Part shown: positions 35,871 to 45,518 of the stretch, one piece after another | How positions within the stretch are numbered: the stretch's first letter is position 1 | Layout of the letters: the number at the start of each line of letters is the position of its first letter | Source: Parahoeflea alexandrii | GTDB lineage: Bacteria; Pseudomonadota; Alphaproteobacteria; Rhizobiales; Rhizobiaceae | Direction: 5' to 3' | DNA length: 64,000 nt | NCBI RefSeq assembly: GCF_024105735.1 | Contig: NZ_JAAAML010000004.1 | Location: 310,001-374,000 of the forward strand | Notes under the pieces: generated by a model | Told to the model about the DNA's origin: nothing | Seen by the model: only the letters and a program-made list of their open reading frames with translations | The model's database searches: none | Translations under genes and position numbers: made by a program

Positions 35871-37289
35871 ATGCCACATCACGATCTCGACCTTTTCGAC
35901 CTCACGATCACGCAGGCTCTCGAAGGGCTTACGGCACGGCGCTTCTCCGCCCGCGAATACGCCGAGGCTCTGATCGCGCGCTCGGAAGAGCAGAAATCGC
36001 TCAACGCTCTGGTGTCGCACGACTGGGACAAGCTGTTGGAAGCCGCCGGCAAGGTGGATGCTTCCGGCAAGGCCGGGCAGAAGCTCGGCGGCATCCCGCT
36101 GTGCATCAAGGACAACATCAACACAGGCATCCTGCCTGCGGGCGCCGCCACCGGGGCGCTGGCAAGCCATGTCGCCAAGGCGCCCGCGCCGGTGGCAAAG
36201 GCGCTGTTCGATGCAGGCGCGCTGCTCGGCGCCAACGGCAACATGCACGAGCTTGCCTTCGGCATCAGCTCCAACAACGGCGTTACCGGCGCGGTCCACA
36301 ATCCCTGGAACCCGGCCATGATCCCCGGTGGATCGAGCGGCGGGGTCGCAGCTGCCGTCGCGGCGCGGATGATGCCCGGCGGCGTCGGCACGGATACCGG
36401 CGCATCGGTCCGGCTTCCGGCATCGCTCTGCGGTCTCGTCGGCTTCCGTCCCACCGTCGGGCGCTATCCGGGCGAAGGCATCGTTCCGATCAGCCACACC
36501 CGCGACACCGCAGGGCCGCTGACCCGATCGGTCGCCGACGCACAGCTGCTCGACCGGGTGATGGCGGGCGGCGTGCCCGCGACAGCTCCAGCAACACTGA
36601 AGGGACTGCGGCTCGGTGTGCCGCGCACCTATTTCTACGAGACCCTCGACCCGGCCGTGGCCGCCAACGCGGAAGCCGCGCTCGACGCGCTGCGGAAAGC
36701 CGGCGTCGTGCTGATCGAGGCGGACATTCCGGATATTGGCGCGCTCGATGCGGCGGTCAGCTTCCCGGTCGTGCTCTACGAATTCATGCAGGACCTGCCG
36801 GCCTATCTTCGCGACCAGGGACTGGACCTGACCATGCAGGATATTCTCGACGGCATCGGCAGCCCGGACGTCAAGGGGCTGGTTGCCTCACAGCTTGGCG
36901 CGGATGCCATGCCCGAAGCCGTCTACCGCAAGGCGATCGACGAGGATCGGCCGAAGCTGCTGGCGGCCTATGCCGACTATTTCAGGTCGCACGACGTCGA
37001 GGCGGTGATCTTCCCGACCGCGGCCCTTCCGGCCAGGCCGATCGGCGACGACGAGACCGTGGAGTTGAACGGCGAACGGGTTCCGACCTTCCCGACCTTC
37101 ATCCGCAACACCGATCCGGGCAGCAATGCCGCGATTCCCGGCATCAGCCTGCCGTCCGGTCTCAGCCCCGGCGGCCTGCCGCTGGGCATGGAGCTCGACG
37201 GCCCCGCGCTCTCGGACGACCGGCTGCTCGCCATCGCCGCCGCCATCGAAACCGTCTTCGCCTTCGATGCGAAACCACCAGTCCGTTGA
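35871..37289 (+). CDS. Amidase signature family enzyme
   Basis: 472 residues. The Ser-cisSer-Lys triad is visible: lysine in [11 protein letters not shown] near 82, the cis-serine region in [16 protein letters not shown] near 152 and the nucleophile in [16 protein letters not shown] near 176. It hydrolyses a carboxamide to acid and ammonia. Strong CGGAGGG site. It heads an operon with a Liv/Urt-type importer, so the amide is probably imported and then hydrolysed in the cytoplasm. Relatives include indoleacetamide, mandelamide and short-chain amide hydrolases; the substrate is unknown. Confidence 0.88.
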   Translation: MPHHDLDLFDLTITQALEGLTARRFSAREYAEALIARSEEQKSLNALVSHDWDKLLEAAGKVDASGKAGQKLGGIPLCIKDNINTGILPAGAATGALASHVAKAPAPVAKALFDAGALLGANGNMHELAFGISSNNGVTGAVHNPWNPAMIPGGSSGGVAAAVAARMMPGGVGTDTGASVRLPASLCGLVGFRPTVGRYPGEGIVPISHTRDTAGPLTRSVADAQLLDRVMAGGVPATAPATLKGLRLGVPRTYFYETLDPAVAANAEAALDALRKAGVVLIEADIPDIGALDAAVSFPVVLYEFMQDLPAYLRDQGLDLTMQDILDGIGSPDVKGLVASQLGADAMPEAVYRKAIDEDRPKLLAAYADYFRSHDVEAVIFPTAALPARPIGDDETVELNGERVPTFPTFIRNTDPGSNAAIPGISLPSGLSPGGLPLGMELDGPALSDDRLLAIAAAIETVFAFDAKPPVR

Positions 37290-37312
37290 AACCTAACAAC
37301 CGGGGAACAAAC

Positions 37313-38476
37313 ATGAAAAGACGCGACTTCATCAAATCATCGCTCACCGTGGCCGTTGCCGGCGCGCTCTCGGGCACTGCCCTCACCTCGGCCTTCGCCG
37401 CAGGCCCGATCAAGGTCGGCATCCTGATCCCGCTGTCGGGCCCTGCAGGTCTGTTCGGCCCTTCCTCGCAGAACTGCGCCCAGATGGCCGTTGACGAGAT
37501 CAACGCCAGCGGCGGCATTCTCGGCCGCCAGATCGAACCGGTGTTCGCCGATGTCGGAGGGCCGCCCGCCGACGCCACCCAGGCGGCGCTGAAACTGTGG
37601 AAGGGCGAAAAGGCCGAAGCCTTCATCGGCATGCATGACAGTGCCGTGCGCGGCGCGCTGACCAACCTGTTCAAGGGCCAGGTGCCCTATATCTACACCC
37701 CCGTCTACGAGGGCGGCGAGTGCGCCGCCGGCACCTATGTCATCGGTGAGACCCCGGACCAGCAGCTGGCCCCCGTCATTCCGTGGCTGGCCAAGGAAAA
37801 GGGTGCGAGCAAATGGTACCTGATCGGCAATGACTACAACTGGCCGCGCGACACCAATGCAGCCGCAAAGGGCTATATCGAGGCGTCGGGCGGCGAAGTC
37901 GTCGGCGAGGAATACCTGCCCTTCACCGCTGATAATTTCGATTCCAACCTCGCCAAGATCAAGGACACCGGCGCCAACGCGGTGCTGATCACGCTGGTCG
38001 GCGGCGCGTCGGTCGGCTTCAACCGGGCCTTTGCCAGCTTCGGCCTCTCCGACAGCGCCATCCGTCTTGGTACGCTGATCGAGGAGAACACCCTGGCCGG
38101 CATCGGCGCGGAGAACTCCAAGGGGCTCTACTCCTCGGCCGGCTACTTCGCCTCCATCGACACGCCAGCCGCCAAGGCCTTCGCGGAAGCCTATGCCGCC
38201 AAGTTCGGAGCGGACGCGGCAGCGCTCAATTCGCTGGGTCAATCCTGCTACGAGGGCGTGCTGCTTCTGAGCGCGCTGGCCGGCAAGGCGCAGTCGCTGT
38301 CAGCCAGCGATATCGACACCATCGCAGAAGGCACAACCTATGAGGGGCCGCGCGGTGCGGCGACGATGTCGAACCGTCATGTCGCCAAGGACATCTACCT
38401 GGCCCAAGCCGACGGCACCGCCTTTACGGTGGTGCAGACCTTTGCCGATGTCGATCCCGGCAACAATTGCGGCTGA
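37313..38476 (+). CDS. ABC transporter periplasmic binding protein (urea/short-chain amide type)
   Basis: 387 residues. A Tat-like signal (MKRRDFIKSSLTVAVAGALS, cleavage after AFA) is followed by the periplasmic binding protein fold: IKVGILIPLSGPAGLFGPSS and IGNDYNWPRDTNAAAKGYIE, which resemble UrtA/FmdD and AmiC rather than LivK. AmiC-type proteins bind amides, and this fits the amidase just upstream. A GGGGAA site precedes the ATG at 37313. Confidence 0.87.
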   Translation: MKRRDFIKSSLTVAVAGALSGTALTSAFAAGPIKVGILIPLSGPAGLFGPSSQNCAQMAVDEINASGGILGRQIEPVFADVGGPPADATQAALKLWKGEKAEAFIGMHDSAVRGALTNLFKGQVPYIYTPVYEGGECAAGTYVIGETPDQQLAPVIPWLAKEKGASKWYLIGNDYNWPRDTNAAAKGYIEASGGEVVGEEYLPFTADNFDSNLAKIKDTGANAVLITLVGGASVGFNRAFASFGLSDSAIRLGTLIEENTLAGIGAENSKGLYSSAGYFASIDTPAAKAFAEAYAAKFGADAAALNSLGQSCYEGVLLLSALAGKAQSLSASDIDTIAEGTTYEGPRGAATMSNRHVAKDIYLAQADGTAFTVVQTFADVDPGNNCG

Positions 38477-38491
38477 GGATCGGCAAGGGCG

Positions 38492-39343
38492 ATGGATCTC
38501 GTTGTCACCTACGGGCTTAATTTCGCCTATTCCACCGCAACCCTGGGACTGATCGTCCTGGGGCTTGCGGTGGTGTTCGGCCTGCTCGGCGTCATGAACA
38601 TGGCACATGGCGAGTTCGTCATGCTTGGCGCCTACAGCGCGCTGATGGTGCAGCAGGCCGGATTGCCGTTCGTGCTGGCCATCCCACTCGCCGTGATCGT
38701 CTGCGGCGCGCTGGGCTGGCTGATGGAATGGTCGGTGATCCGGCATCTCTACCGGCGGCCGTTCGACACGTTCCTGGCCACCTGGGGGATCGCGATCCTG
38801 ATGCGCAAGGGCGTCGAGGTGAGTTTCGGTCGCGAATACCAGAGCGTCGACCAGTCGCTGCCCGGCACGGTCAGCCTGATGGGCATCGATTATCCCGCCT
38901 ACCGGCTGGTGCTGATGGCGGTGATCGTCACGATGTTTGCCTTACTGTTTGTCTGGTACCAGCGCTCCAACACCGGCGCCCGGATCAAGGCGATGGTGCA
39001 GAACCCCGATCTTGCCGCAGCCGTCGGCATCAATACGGCGCGGCTTTCGCGCGCGACCTTCGTCACCGGCGTCGCCATCGCGGGGCTCGCGGGCGTGTTG
39101 CTGGCGCCGCTGGTGCGGGTCGAACCCTATATGGGCCTCGATTACCTGCTCTCCTCCTTCTTCATCCTGGTGGTCGGCGGGCTCGGTACGCTTGAGGGCC
39201 TCATCATTGGCTCGAGCATCATCGGCGGCGCCGATGTCGTCATCTCCGCCATTTTCGACAAGACCGCCGGCTATCTCGGCGTGCTTGCGATCTCCATCCT
39301 GTTTTTATGGTTGAGGCCCGATGGCATTTTCTCGCGCCGCTAA
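38492..39343 (+). CDS. ABC transporter permease, LivH/UrtB type
   Basis: 283 residues, about eight membrane segments. VMNMAHGEFVMLGAYSALMV near 38 and the coupling segment RIKAMVQNPDLAAAVGIN near 170 identify the family; the phrase ATWGIAILMRKGVEVSFGRE resembles UrtB. Its 3' end overlaps the next gene by 23 bases. Confidence 0.9.
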   Translation: MDLVVTYGLNFAYSTATLGLIVLGLAVVFGLLGVMNMAHGEFVMLGAYSALMVQQAGLPFVLAIPLAVIVCGALGWLMEWSVIRHLYRRPFDTFLATWGIAILMRKGVEVSFGREYQSVDQSLPGTVSLMGIDYPAYRLVLMAVIVTMFALLFVWYQRSNTGARIKAMVQNPDLAAAVGINTARLSRATFVTGVAIAGLAGVLLAPLVRVEPYMGLDYLLSSFFILVVGGLGTLEGLIIGSSIIGGADVVISAIFDKTAGYLGVLAISILFLWLRPDGIFSRR

Positions 39344-41063
39344 ACTCACGCTCGCAGCCCTGCTTCTGGCGTTTCCGTTGCTCTCGGACAGCTTCACCGC
39401 CTACCAGCTCGGGCTCTACCTGCTCTACGGCATGGTGGCGCAGGGCATAGCGCTGTGCTGGGGTCGAGCCGGCTTCCTGCCGCTCGGGCAGGCGCTGTTC
39501 TTCGGCATCGGCGCCTATCTCTCGGGCGCTGCGCTGAAGGCGGATCTGGGCTGGGCGCTGCTCATTCCGGCCTTCGCCGTCGCCTGCCTGGTGCCCGCAC
39601 TTCTGGCCGGGCTTGTCGGTGCGCTGGTGTTCAACCGGCAGACCGGCTCGGGTCCCTACTTCTCGCTGATCACGCTGGCGCTGTCGATGCTCGGATTCCA
39701 GCTTGCCAATTCGCTCAGCGGCATTACCGGCGGGTTCAACGGCATGACCGCAATTCCCGGACTGCCCGGGATCGATACCTACGAGACGCTCTATTTCGTC
39801 ATCGTTGGAGTGCTGGTCGTCTCCACCCTGGTGCTGGCGCATGTGATGCGCGCGCCGTTCGGGCAACTGCTGATCGCCATCCGCGAGAACGAGGAGCGGC
39901 TGCAGTTCTTCGGTTTCCGCACATCGATGCTCAAGGCTGCGGCCTTTGGCATCAGCGGCGGCATCGCCGGTCTCGCAGGCGCGCTTTACGCGCCGCATCA
40001 GGGCATCGTCACGCCCCAGGCGGTGGGCTTCGTGCTCTCGGCGGAACTCCTGATCTGGACGGCCGTCGGCGGCCGCTTCGGCCTCATCGGCCCGGTCGCC
40101 GGCGCGGTGCTGATCGGTTTCATGGCAGCAGGCCTGCGGGACTCGTTCCGCTATTGGGAAGTGGCCGTCGCGCTGGTGTTCATCCTCGTCGTGCTGAAGA
40201 TGCCGGGCGGTATCAGCGGGCTGTTTTCGGCGGCACTCTCACGGTTCGGCGGCGGGAGCTCAACCCGCCATGAAGCCCCCACACCGCAATTGCTTGCAAG
40301 CAAGGACCAACGCGCTGCGCCCGACCTGCGGTTCGACACTGTCGGCGTCAGCATGGGCCCGGTGCGGATCCTCAACGGCTTGAGCTTTTCCATATCCCGC
40401 ACCGGAATCCACTGCATCATCGGACCGAACGGCGCCGGCAAGACCTCGGCGCTCAACGTGCTCACCGGCCGGCTTCCGCTCGGGGCCGGCGAGATCAGCT
40501 GGCGCGGCGTGTCGCTCGGCAACACCCGGCCCTTCATTGCCGCGCGCAACGGCATCGGCCGGAAGTTCCAGGTTCCGTCGATCTTTCCGGAACTCAGCGT
40601 CCGCCAGAACATCGAGATCGCGCTCTGGGCGAACCGCATCGGCACGACGGAAATGTTCTCGATGCGGCCCTATGGCTGGACGACGCAGATGCTTGGCGAA
40701 CTCAAGATTCGCTTTCCCTTCCTCATGCAAAGCGACAAAATGGCGGGCTCGCTGTCGGTGGGCCAGCGGCAGATGCTGGATTTCTCGATGACAGTTCTGG
40801 CCGAACCGGACCTGGTGCTGCTCGACGAGCCCTGCGCCGGATTGTCCGCCGACGAGACCCGGCAGATGATCGAGGCGATCGCCGCGATCGCCGGGGAGAC
40901 AAAGGCCACCTTCATCATCATCGAGCACGACATGCAGGTGGTGGAGCGGCTCTCCGACCATGTTCTCGTGATGCACCAGGGGGCACTGCTTGCCAACGGC
41001 ACCATGACCGAGATCCGCGCCAACGCCGATGTCGCACGCGTCTATTCGGGAGGCAGCAAATGA
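39321..41063 (+). CDS. Fused ABC transporter permease-ATPase (LivM/UrtC permease joined to LivG/UrtD ATPase)
   Basis: 580 residues. Residues 1-305 are a LivM-type permease with about nine membrane segments and the coupling loop LLIAIRENEERLQFFG near 180. After a polar linker (about 305-340) comes a complete ATPase: Walker A CIIGPNGAGKTSALNVLTG near 365, Q-loop region GIGRKFQVPSIF, signature LSVGQRQMLDF near 475 and Walker B LVLLDEPCAGLSADE near 493. The two are usually separate genes; some families do carry the fusion. It would simplify assembly of the importer. Start inside livH-like end; no frameshift evidence. Confidence 0.9.
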   Translation: MAFSRAAKLTLAALLLAFPLLSDSFTAYQLGLYLLYGMVAQGIALCWGRAGFLPLGQALFFGIGAYLSGAALKADLGWALLIPAFAVACLVPALLAGLVGALVFNRQTGSGPYFSLITLALSMLGFQLANSLSGITGGFNGMTAIPGLPGIDTYETLYFVIVGVLVVSTLVLAHVMRAPFGQLLIAIRENEERLQFFGFRTSMLKAAAFGISGGIAGLAGALYAPHQGIVTPQAVGFVLSAELLIWTAVGGRFGLIGPVAGAVLIGFMAAGLRDSFRYWEVAVALVFILVVLKMPGGISGLFSAALSRFGGGSSTRHEAPTPQLLASKDQRAAPDLRFDTVGVSMGPVRILNGLSFSISRTGIHCIIGPNGAGKTSALNVLTGRLPLGAGEISWRGVSLGNTRPFIAARNGIGRKFQVPSIFPELSVRQNIEIALWANRIGTTEMFSMRPYGWTTQMLGELKIRFPFLMQSDKMAGSLSVGQRQMLDFSMTVLAEPDLVLLDEPCAGLSADETRQMIEAIAAIAGETKATFIIIEHDMQVVERLSDHVLVMHQGALLANGTMTEIRANADVARVYSGGSK

Positions 41064-41758
41064 AAGCCGCGCCTCTTCTCTCGATCGATAATCTCACCGG
41101 CGGATATGGCGAGATCGTCATCGTCACCGATCTGTCGCTCGCCTTGTCGCAAGGCCAGGCGCTGTGCGTGACCGGACGCAACGGCGTCGGCAAATCGACG
41201 CTCGCGCGACTTGTCACCGGGTCGCTCATGCCGGCATCAGGCCAGGTGGTATTTTTGGGAGAGGATCTCACCTTCGCACCGGCGCATGGCCGCGCCAGGC
41301 AGGGCATGGGCTATGCGCCGCAGGAAGGCGTGGTGTTCGATACGTTGAGCGTTGCCGAGAACCTGACGCTGCATCACCGCGACCGCTCGCTGGAACGCTA
41401 CAAGGAGCTTTTCGCCATGTTCCCGCGGCTGCCGGACCGGCTCGGCCAGCGCGCCGGAACCCTTTCGGGCGGCGAAAAAAAGATCCTGTCCTTCTGCCGG
41501 GCGCTGGCGGAGGACACGAAGCTGGTGATCCTGGACGAGCCGACCGAAGGCGTGCAGCCGGAAAACATCGCGCTGATGGCCGAAGCGATCAACCGGGCGA
41601 AAGATGCGGGTCGCGGCTTCCTGATCATTGAGCAGAATTTGAGCCTGGTCGAGGCGGTGGCGGATCAGGCGGCCCTGATGGATCACGGCGAATGCATCTA
41701 CACCCATTCCGGCACGATCAATCTTCGCGCGGAACTGGCGGAACGGCTCAAGATCTGA
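41060..41758 (+). CDS. ABC transporter ATPase, LivF/UrtE type
   Basis: 232 residues. Walker A TGRNGVGKSTLARLVTG near 38, signature GTLSGGEKKILSFCRAL near 134 and Walker B LVILDEPTEGVQPENIAL near 155; the TEGVQP phrase is typical of UrtE/LivF. Start overlaps the fused gene's stop (ATGA). Last gene of the amidase-transporter operon; terminator follows. Confidence 0.92.
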   Translation: MKAAPLLSIDNLTGGYGEIVIVTDLSLALSQGQALCVTGRNGVGKSTLARLVTGSLMPASGQVVFLGEDLTFAPAHGRARQGMGYAPQEGVVFDTLSVAENLTLHHRDRSLERYKELFAMFPRLPDRLGQRAGTLSGGEKKILSFCRALAEDTKLVILDEPTEGVQPENIALMAEAINRAKDAGRGFLIIEQNLSLVEAVADQAALMDHGECIYTHSGTINLRAELAERLKI

Positions 41759-41776
41759 ACCGGGATCTACAGAATG

Positions 41777-41816
41777 AAAAACCGGCCCCGTCCGTGAGGA
41801 CGAGGCCGGCCTGTTT
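41777..41816. terminator. Bidirectional rho-independent terminator
   Basis: Stem CCGGCC-C-CGTCC and GGACG-A-GGCCGG with a GTGA loop, flanked by AAAA on the left and TTTT on the right, so it works for both convergent operons (amidase importer and the aldehyde dehydrogenase operon). Confidence 0.8.
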
Positions 41817-41839
41817 TCAACAACGCTGAGACGTGACGA

Positions 41840-43345
41840 TCAGTTGAAGTCGTCGGGCAGCAATTCGGCAGGCATGTTCTGGTAGCAGACCGGACGCAGG
41901 AAGCGGCGGATCGACAGCGTGCCGACCGAGGTCGCGCCGAAATTGGTCGAGGCCGGATAGGGGCCGCCATGCACCATGGAATCGGCTACCTCGACGCCGG
42001 TCGGGAAGCCGTTGGCCAGCACCCGGCCCGCCTTGCGCTCGAGCACCGGCATCAGCGCGCGGCCGTTTTCCGTGTCGCCTGCATCGAGATGCAGGGTGCA
42101 GGTGAGCTGGCCGTGGAGGCTTTTCGCGACCTGCATCATCTCGTCGAAGCCGGAGACCCGGACGATCAGGCCGAGCGGCCCGAAGACTTCCTCACCGAGG
42201 ATCTCGTTGTCGAGCCATTCCTTGCCGGTGGTGGCGAACAGATAGGGCGTGGCGTTGCGCAGATCGCAGGTCGAGGTCAGCAGTTGCTGGATGCCGGTGA
42301 CGCCGGCAACCCGGTCACGACCGGCGCGATAGGCCTGGGCGATGCCGTCGGTCAGCATGGTCTGCGCGCCGACCGGCGAGAGTGCCGCCGTCGACGCTTC
42401 GACAAAGGTGTCGGCCTCGGGGCTGTCAATGATGACGGCAATTCCGGGATTGGTGCAGAACTGGCCCGCGCCCATGGTCAGCGATCCGGCCCAGCCCTTG
42501 GCGATCGCCTCACCGCGTGCCTTGACGGCTTCGGGCAGCAGGAACATGGGGTTGACCGAACCCAGTTCGCCAAAGAACGGGATCGGCTCGGGGCGCTGGG
42601 CGCAGAGGTCGAACAGGGCACGGCCGCCGGCGAGCGAGCCGGTGAAGCCGACAGCCTTGATCAGCGGGTGCTGGACCAGGCTCTGGCCGACGTCACGCTT
42701 GCCGCCCTGGATCAGCGAGAAGATGCCGGGATGCATGCCGAGCTTCTTCAGCGCCGCGTCGATCGCCTGGGCGACGATTTCGCCGGTGCCGGGGTGTGCG
42801 GAATGGCCCTTGACCACGACCGGGCAACCAGCGGCAAGTGCTGCCGCCGTGTCGCCGCCGGCGGTGGAGAAGGCGAGCGGGAAGTTCGACGCGCCGAAGA
42901 CGGCAACAGGGCCGATCGGGCGCTGGATCATGCGCAGATCAGGACGCGGCAAGGGCGCGCGGTCAGGCAGAGCCTCATCGTGGCGGCGGTCTAGATAATC
43001 ACCCTTTTCGATGTGGCTGGCAAACAGACGCAACTGGCCGGTGGTGCGGCCGCGCTCGCCCTGCAGGCGGGCTTCGGGCAGACCCGATTCCGATGTGCCG
43101 ATGGCAGTGATCTCTTCGCCACGCGCCTCGATCTCGTCGGCAATGGCATTGAGAAGAGCAGCGCGCTCGGCGCGGCTGGAATAACCGAAGCTCCAGAAAG
43201 CTTCTTCCGCAGCCTTCACCGCCGCATCGACGTGGGCAGGCGTGCCGACCGAGAATTCATGGACATCGCCATGCGCCGGTTCACTCTTGAACGTTGTCTC
43301 ACCAGCAACCCAGTTTCCGGCAATCAGATGTTTTCCAGTCAGCAT
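41840..43345 (-). CDS. Aldehyde dehydrogenase, alpha-ketoglutaric semialdehyde dehydrogenase type
   Basis: 501 residues. The family core is intact: PVAVFGASNFPLAFSTAGGD near 150, catalytic glutamate in FFGELGSVNPMF near 265, and catalytic cysteine in GAGQFCTNPGIAV near 300. This sub-branch (QLRLFASHIEKGDYLDRRHD segment) is the NADP-linked ketoglutarate-semialdehyde dehydrogenase of pentose and sugar-acid oxidation. It completes 2-keto-3-deoxypentonate catabolism to 2-oxoglutarate. Following genes encode FAH-family dehydratases that would make its substrate. Confidence 0.85.
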   Translation of the reverse strand: MLTGKHLIAGNWVAGETTFKSEPAHGDVHEFSVGTPAHVDAAVKAAEEAFWSFGYSSRAERAALLNAIADEIEARGEEITAIGTSESGLPEARLQGERGRTTGQLRLFASHIEKGDYLDRRHDEALPDRAPLPRPDLRMIQRPIGPVAVFGASNFPLAFSTAGGDTAAALAAGCPVVVKGHSAHPGTGEIVAQAIDAALKKLGMHPGIFSLIQGGKRDVGQSLVQHPLIKAVGFTGSLAGGRALFDLCAQRPEPIPFFGELGSVNPMFLLPEAVKARGEAIAKGWAGSLTMGAGQFCTNPGIAVIIDSPEADTFVEASTAALSPVGAQTMLTDGIAQAYRAGRDRVAGVTGIQQLLTSTCDLRNATPYLFATTGKEWLDNEILGEEVFGPLGLIVRVSGFDEMMQVAKSLHGQLTCTLHLDAGDTENGRALMPVLERKAGRVLANGFPTGVEVADSMVHGGPYPASTNFGATSVGTLSIRRFLRPVCYQNMPAELLPDDFN

Positions 43346-43357
43346 GTCAGTCTCCAG

Positions 43358-44515
43358 TCAAATAAGATTTCGCGCGGCAAGGTTCCGCATAAAAGAGGCG
43401 ACCCCGAATGTCCATTCCGGGCACTCTGTCGACAGCCGGACCGTGTTGGTCAGATTGCCAAGCCGAGGCGACGAAATGGTGACGACATCGCCGATCTTGT
43501 GGGTAAATCCCTCGCCCGGCGTATCACGATCCTGAGTCGGTGCGAACAGCGTGCCGAGGAACAGCACAAGCCCGTCGGGGTACTGATGATGGCGACCCAA
43601 CGTCTGGGCAACCAGATCGGCCGGGTCGCGGCTGATCTGGTTCATGGAGGAATGGCCCTTGAGCACGTAGCCGTCCTCGCCGGTCACCGTCAGGTCGAGT
43701 TCGGCCTCGCGGACGTCATCAAGGGTGAAAGCGTCATCGAACAGACGGATCATCGGGCCGATGGCGCAGCTCGCATTGTTGTCCTTGGCCTTGCCCAGAA
43801 GCAGTGCCGAACGACCCTCAACATCGCGCAGATTGACATCGTTGCCAAGCGACGCGCCGACGATGCGTCCTTTCGACGACACCGCCAGAACGATCTCCGG
43901 CTCCGGATTGTTCCATTTCGAAACCGGATGGAGGCCGACCTCCGCGCCGGGGCCAACCGAGGACAGCACCTGCGCCTTGGTAAACACTTCGGCGTCCGGA
44001 CCGATGCCGACCTCGAGATACTGGCTCCACAGCCCCTCGGCGATCAGCGCCGCCTTGACCTGGGCGGCTTCGTCCGAACCGGCCTTGATGTTGCGCAGCG
44101 AGCCACCGATGATGTCGCCGACACGGGCTCGAATATCCTGCGCCTTCTTCGGGTCGCCGGCAGCCTTCTCCTCGATCACCCGCTCGACCATGGACGAGGC
44201 AAAGGTCACGCCGCAGGCCTTGACCGCCTGCAGATCGCAGGGCGCCAGGAAATGCGGCCTTGCCAGATCACCGGCCATGTCACCGGCCGGATTGGCGGCC
44301 AACGAAGCGAGATCGCCGATGGTCACGCCGCCAGCGCTGCGCACGTAGGCTGCGGGATCCTCCATCTCGCAGATGTCGCGCACGCTCGGGGCCTGTTTCG
44401 AGGTGATGTCAACGATCTTGCCGTCGCGAAGCGTCACCACCGACGGCCCCTGGACCTCCGGCGACCAGATGCGGCCGATGAAAACGCCATCGTCAGGCAG
44501 GTTGAAGTCGGTCAT
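43358..44515 (-). CDS. FAH-family protein, probable 2-keto-3-deoxypentonate dehydratase
   Basis: 385 residues with a fumarylacetoacetate-hydrolase fold, and a long N-terminal extension (about 1-190) before the catalytic domain PEPEIVLAVSSKGRIVGASLGND near 205, with metal ligand glutamates in NPEPEIV. Relatives of this length dehydrate 2-keto-3-deoxy-D-pentonate to ketoglutarate semialdehyde in oxidative D-arabinose/D-xylose pathways. The gene for a ketoglutarate-semialdehyde-type dehydrogenase lies directly downstream in the same operon, which fits. Assignment to this reaction is by family and context. Confidence 0.78.
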   Translation of the reverse strand: MTDFNLPDDGVFIGRIWSPEVQGPSVVTLRDGKIVDITSKQAPSVRDICEMEDPAAYVRSAGGVTIGDLASLAANPAGDMAGDLARPHFLAPCDLQAVKACGVTFASSMVERVIEEKAAGDPKKAQDIRARVGDIIGGSLRNIKAGSDEAAQVKAALIAEGLWSQYLEVGIGPDAEVFTKAQVLSSVGPGAEVGLHPVSKWNNPEPEIVLAVSSKGRIVGASLGNDVNLRDVEGRSALLLGKAKDNNASCAIGPMIRLFDDAFTLDDVREAELDLTVTGEDGYVLKGHSSMNQISRDPADLVAQTLGRHHQYPDGLVLFLGTLFAPTQDRDTPGEGFTHKIGDVVTISSPRLGNLTNTVRLSTECPEWTFGVASFMRNLAARNLI

Positions 44516-44647
44516 TTCGGTAATCCCCCCAGATGCAGAAAGCAGCGGTGATGTTTCGGGCAGTTTGGCTCGAGCCGCAAGCCTGTACCGACGAAAATGG
44601 CGCCGGAGATATCCCGGCGCCGCACATTCAGACGTTTTAGCTGTGCC

Positions 44648-45487
44648 TCAGGCCTTGCCGACCTTCTGGCGCTGCTGGCCCAGTCCCTCAATACCGAGCT
44701 CGATGATCTCGCCGCCCTTTAGATAGGTCTGCGGCTTCTGGCCCATGCCGACCCCGGGAGGCGTTCCGGTGGAGATAACGTCGCCGGGCTGCAGGCTCAT
44801 GAACTGGCTGACGTAGCTGACCAGATGCTGGACGCCGAAGACCATGGTCCTGGTGGAGCCGTCCTGGTAGCGGTGGCCGTCGACTTCGAGCCACATTTTG
44901 AGGTCCTGCGGATCGGCAACCTCGTCGCTTGTGACGAGCCAGGGGCCGATCGGTCCGAAGGTGTCGCAGCCCTTGCCCTTGTCCCAGGTTCCGCTGCGCT
45001 CGATCTGGAATTCGCGCTCGGAGACGTCATTGACGACGCAGTAGCCGGCGACATGATCAAGCGCGTCGGCCTCATCGATATAGACGCCGCCCTTGCCAAT
45101 GATGACGCCGAGTTCGACTTCCCAGTCGGTCTTGACCGATTTGCGCGGGATCAGGACCGTGTCGTTGGGGCCGCAGATGGCGCTGGTGGCCTTCATGAAG
45201 ATGACCGGCTCCTTGGGCACCTCGGCGCCGGTTTCGGCGGCGTGGTCGGAATAGTTCAACCCGATGCAGATGAACTTGCCGACCTGACCGACACAGGGAC
45301 CGATGCGGCCATCGTCCAGCACCGGAAGTGTCGACGGGTCGATTGCGGCGATCTTCGCCAGGTTATCGGGCAGCAGCGCGTCACCGGCAATATCACCCAC
45401 GACAGAAGAGAGATCGCGGGCCTTGCCATCGGCATCGAGAATGGCGGGCTTTTCCTGTCCGGGGGCGCCAACGCGAAGCAGTTTCAT
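44648..45487 (-). CDS. FAH-family hydrolase, probable 2,4-diketo-3-deoxy-L-fuconate hydrolase
   Basis: 279 residues. FICIGLNYSDHAAETGAEVP near 70, PNDTVLIPRKSVKTDWEVEL near 108 with the metal glutamates, and ISTGTPPGVGMGQKP near 240 are the FAH hydrolase hallmarks. It cleaves a 2,4-diketo acid to pyruvate and a hydroxyacid (L-lactate from fuconate). This family is often mislabelled ureidoglycolate lyase; neighbours (fuconate dehydratase, keto-deoxy-fuconate dehydrogenase) favour the sugar-acid role. Separated by 132 bases from the downstream FAH gene. Confidence 0.82.
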   Translation of the reverse strand: MKLLRVGAPGQEKPAILDADGKARDLSSVVGDIAGDALLPDNLAKIAAIDPSTLPVLDDGRIGPCVGQVGKFICIGLNYSDHAAETGAEVPKEPVIFMKATSAICGPNDTVLIPRKSVKTDWEVELGVIIGKGGVYIDEADALDHVAGYCVVNDVSEREFQIERSGTWDKGKGCDTFGPIGPWLVTSDEVADPQDLKMWLEVDGHRYQDGSTRTMVFGVQHLVSYVSQFMSLQPGDVISTGTPPGVGMGQKPQTYLKGGEIIELGIEGLGQQRQKVGKA

Positions 45488-45518
45488 GATGTTCGTTCCT
45501 TGTGTCTGTTGAAAGCGG

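Noticed and set aside
36101-37312. Long upstream extension of the amide-binding-protein frame
   Set aside because: The real start is the ATG at 37313 with a signal peptide; upstream sequence is a shadow of the amidase gene.
43013-44551. 512-residue open frame opposite the FAH-family dehydratase
   Set aside because: Antisense shadow without motifs.
44648-45487. Ureidoglycolate lyase
   Set aside because: A common label for this FAH family, but there are no purine-catabolism genes here and the neighbours are fuconate enzymes.
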